Of a stretch of DNA of 64,000 nt, positions 24,389 to 33,487 are shown piece after piece. The notes under the pieces are model-generated. The model saw only the letters and a list, made by a program, of their open reading frames with translations, did no database searches and had not been told where the DNA came from. The DNA lies in contig JBQTIT010000053.1 of the NCBI GenBank assembly GCA_052387855.1, positions 1 to 64,000 on the forward strand, in the 5' to 3' direction. How positions within the stretch are numbered: position 1 is the stretch's first letter; each line of letters starts with the position of its first letter. The DNA is from CAIYZT01 sp052387855. Its GTDB lineage: Bacteria; Pseudomonadota; Alphaproteobacteria; Rhodobacterales; Rhodobacteraceae. The position numbers and the translations under genes were made by a program.

Positions 24389-25024
24389 ATGCCCAAGGAC
24401 GCCTATACGCTGATCCTCGAAGCCATCGAGCGGGGCGACTACAACCCCGGCTCGCGGCTGGTCGAATCCGAGCTTGCCGAACGGCTGGGCGTCTCTCGCA
24501 CCCCGGTCCGTGAGGCGCTCCAGCGGCTTGAGACGCAAGGCATGCTGACCCGCGACGGGCGCAGCCTGATCGTGGCCTCGCTGGACCACAACCAGTTGGC
24601 CGAACTTTACACCGTGCGGGCAGAGCTTGAGGGGCTGGCGGCGCGGCTGGCGGCGCGGCACGCGACGGCCGAAGAGGTGCGGGTGCTTCAGGGCATGACG
24701 CAGGAGGACCGCAAACTTTTGGGCGGCGATCCGCGCGCGCTGAGCCGGGCCAACAAGCGGTTTCACAAGCTGATCCACCTGGCCAGCCACAACCGGTTTC
24801 TGGTGCAGCAGCTTGATCTTGTCCACCGCTCGATGGCTCTGATGGCCACCACCTCCTTTGCCGCCGAGGGGCGCGACGAGGTGGCGCTGGCTGAACATGC
24901 CCAGATCGCCGAGGCGATCGCGGCCGGCGATGGCGATGCCGCCGATGCGGCGCTGAAGTCCCATATCTCAAAGGCTTACGAGACGCGGCTGCGCGTGGAC
25001 TCGGGCGAGCTCAAGACGCGCTGA
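24389..25024 (+). CDS. GntR family regulator, FCD subfamily
   Basis: The protein has about 211 residues. The winged helix-turn-helix spans residues about 8-65 (LILEAIERGDYNPGSRLVES, then ELAERLGVSRTPVREALQRL), and an all-helical FCD ligand domain follows with RANKRFHKLIHLASHN, whose Asp/His residues normally bind a metal and an organic acid. Such regulators usually control nearby carboxylate or sugar-acid genes. Here the neighbours (a nucleotidase and a glycosyltransferase) give no clear target. I prefer ATG 24389 because aagga lies 8 nt upstream; in-frame ATG 24368 would add seven residues. Confidence 0.85.
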   Translation: MPKDAYTLILEAIERGDYNPGSRLVESELAERLGVSRTPVREALQRLETQGMLTRDGRSLIVASLDHNQLAELYTVRAELEGLAARLAARHATAEEVRVLQGMTQEDRKLLGGDPRALSRANKRFHKLIHLASHNRFLVQQLDLVHRSMALMATTSFAAEGRDEVALAEHAQIAEAIAAGDGDAADAALKSHISKAYETRLRVDSGELKTR

Positions 25025-25030
25025 GCGTGC

Positions 25031-27007
25031 TCAGGGCGCCAGGGGCGCCTGGGCCGGCCCGGCCGGGGCGGCGGCGGTGGCGGCGGCGGCGGAAAGGCCC
25101 CCGGTGCGGTGCAGATGGCCGTGGCGGGTCTTGTCCCAGTAGAACGGCTGCACCACCGCCTCCCACAGCGCCTTGTACGAGGCCAGGGCGGCCAGCGGAA
25201 AATAAAAGATCAGCGTCGGCAGCCAGAGCCACCCGATCGGCTGGCCCGACCGCCGGCGCCCCAGCCCCAGTACCGCCATCGAGACCAGTTCCGAGGCGAT
25301 GGTCAGCGGCATCATCGCCACCAGAAGCGCGGCCATCAGCGGCGGCGCCGCCTGCGGGGCGAACAGCCCGATCAGCGCCGCGCTCCACATCAGGGGGGCC
25401 AGCAGCACCTGCACCAGACTGCCCAGGATCAGGATCTGGAACCCGACAAAGCCCCTGGGCCCCAGGTCGTGCCACAGCCGGCGGGGCGCGCGCATGTGGA
25501 TGGCATAGGTCATCATGTAGCCCTTGATCCAGCGCGAGCGCTGGCGGATCCAAGGCAGGGTGCGGCAGTTGGCCTCTTCAAAGGTGACGGTCCCGATCAA
25601 CTCGGTCCGATAGCCGCGGCGGGCCAGGCGCATGCCCAGATCGGCATCCTCGGTGACGTTGTGCGCATCCCATCCCCCCAGTGCCAGCAGCGCCTCACGC
25701 CGAAAGAACAGCGTGGTGCCCCCCAGCGGCACCGGCAGGCCCAGCCGTGCCAGCCCCGGCAGCACGACGCGGAACCAGGCGCCGTATTCCAGCGTGAAAC
25801 AGCGCGCCAGCCAGTTCTGCGTGGGGTTGTAGAAATCCAGAATGCCTTGCAGGCAGGCAACCTCGGGCCCGCGCGCGTGAAAATGCTGCACGACCTTTGC
25901 GATCTGGTCCGGCTCTGGCGCGTCCTCGGCGTCATAGACGCCGATGATCTCGCCCCGGCAGAGGTTCAGGGCAAAGTTCAGCGCCCGGGGCTTGGTCCTG
26001 ATCCGGCCGCGCGGCACCACCGCGACGCGCATCCAGGGCGGAAGGCGGGTCCGGCGCAGCGTGGCCAGCGTCACCGCGTCGTCCTCTTCGACAGCCAGGA
26101 TCACATCCATCAATTCCTGCGGATAGTCGAGCCGCCCCAGCCGGCGGATCAGGCGGCCGGCGATGTCGGCCTCGTGGTAAAGCGCGACGATGATCGACAC
26201 GACCGGACGGCGCGCGATGGTCGGGGCGGGGGGCCGGTCGGCGGCGCCGGGCAAGAGCCCGACCACAAGCGCCGCAAGTTTCAGCCCGATGACCGGGATC
26301 ATGCCGGCCAGAACCACGACCAGCGCCGCGACATAGAGGGGGTAGGGAAACATGAGCGCCGCCGCACCGAGCGCGACCAGCCCGGCGCTGAGCGCCCTTG
26401 CGCCGCCCTGGCTCCAGTCGCGGCAACTGTCGGCGCTGTCCAGCCGCGTCTCGGCCCGCCGGGCCAGGTCGCGGCCGCGTAGCAGGTTGACGGCCGCCTC
26501 GATCCGGCTGCGCGGGGTCAGGGCAAAGCGCACCGGTCCGAAGAGTTCGGTCAGCCGGCCGCGCTGGCGCGCCATGTCCTCGGGATCGGCGCACAGGACC
26601 AGCGTGACGGCGCCCAGGTCGCGCCAGGGCAGCAGTCCCTCGGACAGGCAGGCATCGGCGCCGAGCCGGTCCAGCAGCCTGGGGTCGGGCGGCTGCGCCA
26701 TTGGGTCGAGGGTCGCCATCGACCAGACCTGCGCCATGACGCGGTAAAGATCATCCTCGCCGATTATGCGCCGGGCCAGCAGGAGATCGGTCAGCGTGAC
26801 GCGAGAGCGCGAAAGATCGGCCATGAGCGACAAGAGGCTGCCATGGTCGATCAGCCGGGCGGCGGCCAGATGATCCATGAGCGCCCCGGTCTTGCCGCCG
26901 TTCCCCCCGGCCGCCCGGCGCGGCCCGCCGCCCGCCGCCCGCGCCGGGGCAGGGGCAGGGGCAGGGGATGAGGCAGCGCTGGCCTGGGCAGGGGCCGCGA
27001 GGGGCAC
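25031..27007 (-). CDS. GspE_N-domain family 2 glycosyltransferase (membrane)
   Basis: The protein has about 658 residues. A Pro/Ala-rich start is followed by a GspE N-terminal-like (T2SSE_N/MshEN type) domain at about residues 45-185 (RSRVTLTDLLLARRIIGEDD, then LLPWRDLGAVTLVLCADPED). Next come two hydrophobic helices and a processive-type GT2 domain with YDAEDAPEPDQ, the NVTEDADLG motif and QRSRWIKG, then several C-terminal membrane helices. It likely polymerises or exports a beta-linked polysaccharide. The start is decided by a perfect AGGAGG 5 nt before GTG 27007; an ATG 39 nt upstream has no ribosome-binding site. The stop lies 6 nt from the convergent gntR stop. Confidence 0.85.
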   Translation of the reverse strand: MPLAAPAQASAASSPAPAPAPARAAGGGPRRAAGGNGGKTGALMDHLAAARLIDHGSLLSLMADLSRSRVTLTDLLLARRIIGEDDLYRVMAQVWSMATLDPMAQPPDPRLLDRLGADACLSEGLLPWRDLGAVTLVLCADPEDMARQRGRLTELFGPVRFALTPRSRIEAAVNLLRGRDLARRAETRLDSADSCRDWSQGGARALSAGLVALGAAALMFPYPLYVAALVVVLAGMIPVIGLKLAALVVGLLPGAADRPPAPTIARRPVVSIIVALYHEADIAGRLIRRLGRLDYPQELMDVILAVEEDDAVTLATLRRTRLPPWMRVAVVPRGRIRTKPRALNFALNLCRGEIIGVYDAEDAPEPDQIAKVVQHFHARGPEVACLQGILDFYNPTQNWLARCFTLEYGAWFRVVLPGLARLGLPVPLGGTTLFFRREALLALGGWDAHNVTEDADLGMRLARRGYRTELIGTVTFEEANCRTLPWIRQRSRWIKGYMMTYAIHMRAPRRLWHDLGPRGFVGFQILILGSLVQVLLAPLMWSAALIGLFAPQAAPPLMAALLVAMMPLTIASELVSMAVLGLGRRRSGQPIGWLWLPTLIFYFPLAALASYKALWEAVVQPFYWDKTRHGHLHRTGGLSAAAATAAAPAGPAQAPLAP

Positions 27008-27139
27008 CGGAACCTCCTGTAAGGGGAGAGGTTCACCCTGACGCATCCATGGTTAACAGAAGGTTAAGGTGTCAGACCCGCCGGAGGGATAATGCCCCTG
27101 CCGACATGGCCCGCCAAGGCCCCACATGGGCGCCGCCGC

Positions 27140-28294
27140 TCAGGCCGCCCGGCGCGCCCGCATCGCCTCGGCAAAGCGCTCGAACAGATAAAAGCTGTCC
27201 TGCGGCCCCGGCGAGGCCTCGGGGTGGTACTGCACCGAGAACACCGGCCTGCCATCTACCGCGATGCCGCAGTTCGAGCCGTCGAAGAGCGAGACATGCG
27301 TCTCGCTGACGCCCCTTGGCAGGGTCTGGCTGTCGACGGTAAAGCCATGGTTCATCGAGGTGATCTCGACCTTGCCGGTGGTCAGGTCCTTGACCGGATG
27401 GTTGGCGCCGTGGTGGCCGTGGTTCATCTTGACCGTCTTGCCCCCCAGCGCCAAAGCCAGCATCTGATGGCCAAGGCAGATGCCGAACAGCGGCAGGTCG
27501 GCCCCCAGGACGCCCTGGATCATCGGCACGGCATAGGCCCCGGTGGCGGCCGGATCGCCCGGGCCGTTCGACAGGAACACCCCCTCGGGCCGGTGGGCCA
27601 GCACCTCTTCGGCGGTGGCGCTGGCGGGCAGGACGGTGACATCGCAGCCGACCGAGGCGAGGCAGCGCAGGATGTTGCGCTTGGCGCCGTAGTCGATGGC
27701 CACCACCCGCAGCCCCTCGCCGCTGCGCCGGCTGTAGCCTTGCGGCCAGGCCCAGCGCATCTCGTCCCAGCGGTAGCTCTGGGCGCAGGTCACGTCCTTT
27801 GCCAGGTCAAGCCCCACCAGCCCCTTCCAGGCGCGGGCGCGGGCGACCAGCGCCTCGATGTCAAAACGCCCCTCGGGGTCGTGGGCGATGGCGACATGGG
27901 GCGCGCCCTGCTGGCGGATCGCGCGCGTCAGGCGCCGCGTGTCGATGCCGCCCACGCCGATGCGGCCGATCCTGTCCAGCCAGGCGCGCAGATCGCCCGT
28001 CGCGCGCCAGTTCGACGGCTCGGTCGGGTCCCACTTGACCACCATGCCGGCGGCGGCGGGGGTGGCGGTTTCGTCATCCTCGGCGGTGACGCCGGTGTTG
28101 CCGATGTGCGGAAAGGTAAAGGTCACGACCTGCCCGGCATAGGAGGGGTCGGTCATGATTTCCTGATAGCCGGTCATGGCGGTGTTGAACACCAGCTCGG
28201 CCACCGTCACCCCGGCCCGCCCGAAGCCCTTGCCGTAAAAGATCGACCCATCGGCCAGGACAAGACAGGCGGTCGGCTTGACCTGATCGGGCAT
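27140..28294 (-). CDS. carA: Carbamoyl phosphate synthase small subunit
   Basis: CarA hydrolyses glutamine and passes ammonia to CarB for carbamoyl phosphate, feeding arginine and pyrimidine synthesis. The 384-residue protein has the N-terminal CPSase_sm domain (FNTAMTGYQEIMTDPSYAGQ). Its class I glutamine amidotransferase domain carries the nucleophile in PLFGICLGHQMLALALGGKT and the His/Glu pair in VQYHPEASPGPQDS. It is a single gene here with carB not in view, and is divergent from the yqeY gene across 171 bp. Confidence 0.97.
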   Translation of the reverse strand: MPDQVKPTACLVLADGSIFYGKGFGRAGVTVAELVFNTAMTGYQEIMTDPSYAGQVVTFTFPHIGNTGVTAEDDETATPAAAGMVVKWDPTEPSNWRATGDLRAWLDRIGRIGVGGIDTRRLTRAIRQQGAPHVAIAHDPEGRFDIEALVARARAWKGLVGLDLAKDVTCAQSYRWDEMRWAWPQGYSRRSGEGLRVVAIDYGAKRNILRCLASVGCDVTVLPASATAEEVLAHRPEGVFLSNGPGDPAATGAYAVPMIQGVLGADLPLFGICLGHQMLALALGGKTVKMNHGHHGANHPVKDLTTGKVEITSMNHGFTVDSQTLPRGVSETHVSLFDGSNCGIAVDGRPVFSVQYHPEASPGPQDSFYLFERFAEAMRARRAA

Positions 28295-28465
28295 GGGGCG
28301 ACTCCGTTTGGCAAACTGGCCGGAAACTACGGGCGGCGGCTTGCGGGGTCAAGGCCCCGTCGAATAAGGAATGTACAGTAAAAACAATGGTTTGACTTTT
28401 GGATGGCCGGTTGAAGTTCCGCCCTCGCCGCATTAGACTGCCCCCGGGCTGTAAAGGAGCAACCG

Positions 28466-28924
28466 ATGCCGATCCGCGAGAGGCTGTCAGAGGCCACCAA
28501 AGAGGCGATGAAGGCCCGCGATGCGGCGCGGCTCAGCACGCTTCGGATGATGTCCTCGGCCATCAAGGACCGCGACATCTTCGTGCGCGGCGAGGGTGGC
28601 GCGGTGCCGGTGGCGGATGGCGATCTGATGGGGCTTCTGGCCAAGATGATCAAGCAGCGCCAGGATGCGGCCAGGGTCTATGTGCAGGGCGGCCGGCAGG
28701 AGCTGGCCGACAAGGAACTGGCCGAGGTCCGCGTGATCGAGGAATTCCTGCCGCGCCAGATGTCCGGGGCCGAGGTCGAGGCCGCCATCGCCGCCGCCAT
28801 CGCCGAGACCGGGGCCACCGGCCTGAAGGACATGGGCCGCGTCATGGCCGCGCTCAAGGCGGCCTACGCCGGGCAGATGGATTTCGGCGCCGTCGGCGCG
28901 CTGATCAAGGCGCGGCTGGGCTGA
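28466..28924 (+). CDS. yqeY: GatB/YqeY domain protein
   Basis: The 152-residue all-helical protein has the YqeY signature (LSEATKEAMKARDAARLSTL near the start and EFLPRQMSGAEVEAAI in the middle). The YqeY domain resembles the tRNA-binding tail of GatB, but this stand-alone form has no proven activity. A Shine-Dalgarno-like aaggagc lies 8 nt before the ATG. The carA-yqeY divergent arrangement recurs in alphaproteobacteria as far as I recall, which may reflect a shared promoter region. Confidence 0.9.
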   Translation: MPIRERLSEATKEAMKARDAARLSTLRMMSSAIKDRDIFVRGEGGAVPVADGDLMGLLAKMIKQRQDAARVYVQGGRQELADKELAEVRVIEEFLPRQMSGAEVEAAIAAAIAETGATGLKDMGRVMAALKAAYAGQMDFGAVGALIKARLG

Positions 28925-28933
28925 AGGGCAAGG

Positions 28934-29000
28934 GCGGGGGCCAGCCCCCGCGCGGCCCCCCGGGGCCGCTTCCCCCGGGATATTTGGACGAAAGAGAAGT
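28934..29000 (+). repeat. GC-hairpin + GGATATTT-GGACGA element, copy 2
   Basis: Two consecutive GC hairpins, GCGGGGGC/GCCCCCGC (28934-28951) and GCGGCCCC/GGGGCCGC (28952-28969), are followed by cccccGGGATATTTGGACGAAAGAGAAG. The tail matches copies 1, 3 and 4. It lies just after yqeY and before the ctaD terminator, so it may end the yqeY transcript. Confidence 0.75.
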
Positions 29001-29021
29001 TCGCAGGCGCACGCCCGCATG

Positions 29022-29051
29022 AAAAAGGCCCCGGGGTGACCCGGGGCCTTT
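29022..29051 (-). terminator. Intrinsic terminator of ctaD
   Basis: On the minus strand a 12-bp stem AAAGGCCCCGGG / CCCGGGGCCTTT with a 4-nt loop is followed by further Ts (five in a row at its 3' side). It lies 18 nt after the ctaD stop. The A/T symmetry could also let it stop yqeY transcription from the other side. Confidence 0.85.
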
Positions 29052-29069
29052 CGCGATCCTGCCGCGCGC

Positions 29070-30749
29070 TCAGTGGGCGCGGGCGTGGTCCCAGTCGGAC
29101 TGCTTGGGCAGCGTCTCGAACGTGTGTTCGGGCGGCGGGCAGGGCAGGGTCCATTCCAGCGTGTCGGCGTATTCGTTCCAGTAGTTGTTCTCGGTCACCT
29201 TGCGGCCCCACTTGAGCGTGTAGACCACGACCCCGATGAAGAACACGAAGGAGGCAAAGGACAGGAAGGCGCCGTAGGTCGAGATCTTGTTCCAGTAGGC
29301 AAAAGCCTCGGGGTAGTCGATGTAGCGGCGCGGCATGCCCTGACGGCCCAGGAAGTGCTGGGGGAAGAAGGTCAGGTTCGAGCCGATGAACATCGCCCAG
29401 AAGTGCAGCTTGCCGGCCCATTCGGGGTACTGGCGGCCCGACATCTTGCCGATCCAGAAATAGATCCCGGCGAAGATGCCAAAGACGGCGCCCAGCGACA
29501 TCACATAGTGGAAATGCGCCACGACGTAGTAGGTGTCATGATAGGCGCGGTCCACCGGGGCCTGCGACAGCACGATGCCGGTCACGCCGCCGACGGTGAA
29601 GAGGAACAGGAACCCCATCGCCCAGAGCATCGGCGTCTTGAACTCGATCGAGCCGCCCCACATCGTGGCGATCCACGAGAACACCTTGATGCCGGTCGGA
29701 ACCGCGATCACCATGGTGGCCAGCATGAAATAGGACTGCTGGGTTAGCGACATGCCGACGGTGTACATGTGGTGCGCCCAGACGACAAAGCCCAGAACGC
29801 CGATCGCGACCATGGCATAGACCATCGGCAGGTAGCCGAAGATCGGCTTTTTCGAAAAGGTCGAGATGACCTGGCTGATGATGCCAAAGGCCGGGATCAC
29901 GATGATGTAGACCTCCGGATGGCCAAAGAACCACAGGATGTGCTGGTAGAGGACCGGATCGCCGCCGCCCGAAGGCGTGAAGAAGGTGGTGCCAAAGTTG
30001 CGGTCGGTCAGCAGCATGGTGATGGCGCCGGCCAGCACCGGCAGGGCCAGCAGGATCAGCCAGGCGGTGACAAAGATCGACCAGCCAAAGAGCGGCACCT
30101 TGTGCAGCGTCATGCCGGGGGTGCGCATGTTCAGGAAGGTGGTGATCATGTTGATCGCCCCCAGGATCGAGGAGGCGCCCGACAGGTGCACCGCAAAGAT
30201 CGCCAGGTCCATCGCATAGCCGCCCTCGGCCGTGGTGGTCAGCGGCGGGTAAAGCACCCAGCCCACGCCCGCGCCCGCGCCCAGATCGCCGCCGCCGCCC
30301 GGCGACAGCATCGAGGCGACGCCCAGCGACACGCCGGCGACGAACATCCAGAACGACAGGTTGTTCATGCGCGGAAAGGCCATGTCCGGCGCGCCGATCT
30401 GAAGCGGCATGAAGTAGTTGCCGAAACCGCCGAAGAGCGCGGGAATGACCACGAAGAACATCATCAAGACGCCGTGATAGGTGATCAGCACGTTCCACAG
30501 GTGCCCGTTCGGGGTGCAGACCGCCGAGGCATCGGCGACAAAGCGCGCGCCCTCCTGGCACATGTACTGAACGCCCGGCTCCATCAGCTCAAGGCGCATG
30601 TAGACGGTGAAGCACACCGAAATGAACCCGACGATCCCCCCGACAAAGAGGTAGAGGATTCCGATATCCTTGTGGTTGGTCGACATGAACCAGCGGGTGA
30701 AAAATCCGCGCTCGTGGTGGTCATGGCCATGGATGGCGGCTTCGGCCAT
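29070..30749 (-). CDS. ctaD: Cytochrome c oxidase subunit I (aa3 type)
   Basis: This is the haem a / a3-CuB catalytic subunit of the terminal oxidase and pumps protons in the inner membrane. The 559-residue length is typical of the alphaproteobacterial enzyme. Key features are the 12 membrane helices, WFFGHPEVYIIVIPAFG with the CuB His and cross-linked Tyr, the adjacent His pair in VVWAHHMYTVG, and HDTYYVVAHFHYVMSLG with the haem ligands. I chose the start at 30749 (MAEAAIHGHDHH), which has gggaga 5 nt upstream; a longer frame lacks a ribosome-binding site. The other oxidase subunits are not next to it. The gene upstream on the same strand encodes a cytochrome c. Confidence 0.97.
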   Translation of the reverse strand: MAEAAIHGHDHHERGFFTRWFMSTNHKDIGILYLFVGGIVGFISVCFTVYMRLELMEPGVQYMCQEGARFVADASAVCTPNGHLWNVLITYHGVLMMFFVVIPALFGGFGNYFMPLQIGAPDMAFPRMNNLSFWMFVAGVSLGVASMLSPGGGGDLGAGAGVGWVLYPPLTTTAEGGYAMDLAIFAVHLSGASSILGAINMITTFLNMRTPGMTLHKVPLFGWSIFVTAWLILLALPVLAGAITMLLTDRNFGTTFFTPSGGGDPVLYQHILWFFGHPEVYIIVIPAFGIISQVISTFSKKPIFGYLPMVYAMVAIGVLGFVVWAHHMYTVGMSLTQQSYFMLATMVIAVPTGIKVFSWIATMWGGSIEFKTPMLWAMGFLFLFTVGGVTGIVLSQAPVDRAYHDTYYVVAHFHYVMSLGAVFGIFAGIYFWIGKMSGRQYPEWAGKLHFWAMFIGSNLTFFPQHFLGRQGMPRRYIDYPEAFAYWNKISTYGAFLSFASFVFFIGVVVYTLKWGRKVTENNYWNEYADTLEWTLPCPPPEHTFETLPKQSDWDHARAH

Positions 30750-30898
30750 TGGCGTCTCCCGTATTCGTTGCGTCACACCTTGCGGGTTTTCCCCAAAGGC
30801 TTTGTCCACGTCTTTAGTTTGGGCGCGCGGTCAGGGCAATCTCAGACTTTGCCCCGAAGTGCATTTTGTGCGCGGCAGAGCGCCGCAACCGCGCGCGG

Positions 30899-31330
30899 CT
30901 AGGGCGCCACCGACGCCAGGTAGGCCGCCACATCCTCGCCGCCGCTCTCCAGACGAAAGGCCATCTTGGAGCGGGCGGCACCATCGCCCGTCATCTGCTT
31001 GAGCCAGGCCGAGGGGTCAGCCAGATAGGCCGCCAGCATCGCCTCGTCCCAGACCAGCCCCAGCGCGCCGGCGGCCAGGATCGAGGGCCCGTATTTGGCC
31101 AGATAGGCCGGCTCAGCGCCGACGGCGCGCCCGATCACGGCGTAAAGGTTGGGGCCGACGCTGCCGCCCTTTTGAATCTCGGTCCCGTCGGGCGCGACGA
31201 TGGCATGGCAGGCCTTGCACTTCTTGAAGACGGATTCGCCGGCGGCCGGATCGCCTGCAAGGGCGCCGGTTGCGGCAAGAAGAAGCGTCAGGCTGGCTGC
31301 GACTGCGGGAAAGGGCTTGGGCTTGGGCAT
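30899..31330 (-). CDS. Periplasmic c-type cytochrome (c2/c550-like)
   Basis: The 143-residue protein has a signal peptide (KPFPAVAASLTLLLAATGAL, cleaved near ALA-GD). It has a single haem-binding CKACH preceded by AAGESVFKKC, the GPNLYAVIGR segment after the haem and a likely Met ligand in SKMAFRLES. This is the class I soluble cytochrome c layout and suggests an electron carrier to the oxidase; the ctaD gene lies 149 nt downstream. ATG 31330 was chosen because gagaggt lies just upstream and a signal peptide begins there. Whether it is a c2, c550 or a paralog cannot be fixed by eye. Confidence 0.88.
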   Translation of the reverse strand: MPKPKPFPAVAASLTLLLAATGALAGDPAAGESVFKKCKACHAIVAPDGTEIQKGGSVGPNLYAVIGRAVGAEPAYLAKYGPSILAAGALGLVWDEAMLAAYLADPSAWLKQMTGDGAARSKMAFRLESGGEDVAAYLASVAP

Positions 31331-31435
31331 GGGACCTCTCGGAACGGGGGAAGGGCAGGGCGCGGATGGTGGCAGTTTTCCCCCGATCGGCGGAATTGAC
31401 AAGCGCCGCGATTCTGCCGGCCCGTGCGCGCGCGC

Positions 31436-32107
31436 TCAGCCGGGCCGGGCGCAGTCCGGCGCGGCGAGGGCGGCATCAAAGGTCGCGCGCAGCGCCGCGT
31501 CCAGATCGGCCATGCCGACAGGCAGGCCCAGGTCGACCAGGCTGGTGACCCCGTGGCCCCGGATGCCGCAGGGCACGATGCCGGAAAAATGCGACAGGTC
31601 CGGCTCGACATTGATCGAGATGCCGTGAAAGCTGGTCCAGCGGCGCAGCTTGATGCCGATGGCGGCGATCTTGTCCTCGGCCATGGCGCCGTCCGGGCCG
31701 CGCGGGCGGTCGGGCCGGCTGACCCAGACCCCGACGCGCCCGGGCCGGATCTCGCCCCGCACGTTGAAGCTGGCCAGCGCCGCGATCACCCAGTTTTCAA
31801 GCTGGCGCACGAAGCAGCGCACATCGCCGCCACGCGCCTTGACGTCGAGCATGGTGTAGATCACCCGCTGGCCCGGCCCGTGATAGGTGTACTGCCCCCC
31901 CCGGCCCACCGGATAGACCGGAAAGCGGCCGGGCTCGATCAGATCTTCGGGCCGGGCCGAGGTGCCGGCGGTATAAAGGGGCGGGTGTTCGAGCAGCCAG
32001 ATCGCCTCGTCCGCGCGGCCCTCGTTCATGGCGCCGACATGGGCCTCCATCGCGGCGAGCGTCTCGGGGTAGGGGGCAAGCCCCGAAAGGTGCGTCCAGT
32101 CAACCAT
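31436..32107 (-). CDS. lipB: Octanoyltransferase LipB
   Basis: LipB transfers octanoyl groups from acyl carrier protein to lipoyl domains of 2-oxoacid dehydrogenases, the first step of lipoate synthesis. The 223-residue protein shows the family pattern YPVGRGGQYTYHGPGQRVIY, the catalytic lysine in AAIGIKLRRWTSFHGISINV and the nucleophile cysteine in FSGIVPCGIRGHGVTSL. The length and start are as expected. It sits 105 nt upstream of the cytochrome c gene on the same strand. Confidence 0.95.
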   Translation of the reverse strand: MVDWTHLSGLAPYPETLAAMEAHVGAMNEGRADEAIWLLEHPPLYTAGTSARPEDLIEPGRFPVYPVGRGGQYTYHGPGQRVIYTMLDVKARGGDVRCFVRQLENWVIAALASFNVRGEIRPGRVGVWVSRPDRPRGPDGAMAEDKIAAIGIKLRRWTSFHGISINVEPDLSHFSGIVPCGIRGHGVTSLVDLGLPVGMADLDAALRATFDAALAAPDCARPG

Positions 32108-32243
32108 CGTGTTCCTCGGGCCGGCCGCCCGGCAGGGGGCGGGGCCGCGCGCTTGCGGCCCTTCCGGTCAGCGTGGTTATAGGGCCTGGATCGGCCCGGG
32201 GACAGACCCTGCCGCCCTAGGTGGCGTCAATCCTGCGCCCCGG

Positions 32244-33100
32244 TCAAAGCACGGATTGCCCGATGTCTGCGGCCCCGGCCTTGGTCGCCTGCCGTCCCTT
32301 GCCCGGCTGGTCCCCGGCCACCGGAAGGGCAAAGAGGCCGGCCGCCTCCACCGCCTTGAGATTAGCGCGCGAGACGGGAATCTGCGTCCCGTTCGACATC
32401 TGCAGCACCGCCTGGTCGGCCGTCCGCCGCCCGCCGGTGACCTGGCCCATCGCCACCCAATGCGAGCGGTGGACCTGCATCCCCTCGACCGGGTCCACCT
32501 CGGCGATCGCATCGGACAGGCGCATCAACAGATCGTGCATGCCCGCCGTGGTGCTGACCGAGACATAGTGATCCTTGACCGAAAGGCAGATCAGATCGCC
32601 GCGCAGGTCCTCGGGCAATCTCTCCAGCAGGCGGGGCGGGGGCGGGGGGCCTGGGGTCCGGGCGGCGGGTCCTTGCGCTGGTGCTCGATCACCTCGCGCG
32701 TGCCCTCGATCAAGAAGCACATCAGAAAGAGCAGCGGCACCTCGGTGCCGGCGTTGGCCGGGCGAGCAAAGCTGAAGTCGAGCACGGAATGCAGCGCCAT
32801 CAGCACGAGCCAGACCAGCAGGGCCGACGCCAGCGAGATCATGGGCAGGCGCAGCCACAAGGTGCGCCCCGCCATCAGCCCGCCGACCAGGGCCGAGCCG
32901 GCGGCGCCGGCCAGAAAGGTCAGCGGCACGACGGCGCCCCAATAGGCCAGGCGGCCGGGCAGGCTGAGCGAGAGGATGGTGCCAAAGGGACCCGACAGCG
33001 CCAGAATCAGCGCGACCGAGGTCAGCACCGCCAGGGTGGTTGGCCCGCGGATCTGGTCGCGCACTTGGCGAAGCGTGGAATGCAGGAAGGAATTTCTCAC
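32244..33100 (-). pseudogene. LytTR-type membrane regulator, frameshifted in a poly-C tract
   Basis: Two frames together make one gene. From ATG 33100 the first frame encodes MRNSFLHSTLRQVRDQIRGP and four hydrophobic helices, up to EVIEHQRKDPPPGPQAP. The second frame continues with RLLERLPEDLRGDLICLSVK and a LytTR DNA-binding domain (DHYVSVSTTAGMHDLLMRLS, MQVHRSHWVAMGQV, IPVSRANLKAV). The switch falls at the run of six G on the plus strand (32644-32649). One extra base there gives a clean 285-residue protein reading QAPPPPPRLLERL. This could be a sequencing error, a real mutation or phase-variable slippage. LytTR proteins with membrane N-termini regulate nearby genes in response to unknown signals. 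Confidence 0.8.
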
Positions 33101-33400
33101 GAAACATCCAGCGGTTGCATGGCGAGCAGGGGTGAATTGGTCAAGGTTGCCTGCTGGCTAGCATGATTCGCAGCCCTGGGGGAACACCTTGCGGTCAAAG
33201 TTTGACGGTCTGGTCGAAATTCGGCCACCTTTCGCCGCGCCGGGGTGGCGCCGCCGGCGCCCGGGGCTTTGGCAGGGGCCCGCGCCCGCGCCGCGGCGCG
33301 CCGGGCGGGCGGCCCGGCAAAAAGGCGCGAGCGCGGCTTTTTTGCCCCTTTCCTTTGCAGCCGGCCTTCGCTAAACACCGCGCACCCTGGCCGGATCCGT
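33101..33400. other. Non-coding stretch between LytTR gene and tRNA-Leu
   Basis: No gene is supported. The left third has lower GC and would hold the LytTR promoter. The middle (33238-33320) is an extremely GC-rich run with overlapping GC inverted repeats (gcgcccggggc, gcgccgcggcgcgcc). The right third (33345-33395) is the likely tRNA-Leu promoter region, but I cannot point to convincing -35/-10 boxes. Confidence 0.5.
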
Positions 33401-33487
33401 GCGGATGTGGCGGAATTGGTAGACGCGCAGCGTTGAGGTCGCTGTTCCTTAACCGGAGTGAAAGTTCGAGTCTTTTCATCCGCACCA
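33401..33487 (+). tRNA. tRNA-Leu (anticodon GAG)
   Basis: This is an 87-nt class II tRNA. The acceptor arm GCGGATG (33401-33407) pairs with CATCCGC (33477-33483), followed by discriminator A and an encoded CCA. The anticodon stem CAGCG/CGCTG encloses the loop TTGAGGT, giving anticodon GAG, which reads CUC/CUU. A long variable arm (TTCCTTAACCGGA region) and the T-loop GTTCGAGTC support Leu identity. Confidence 0.96.
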
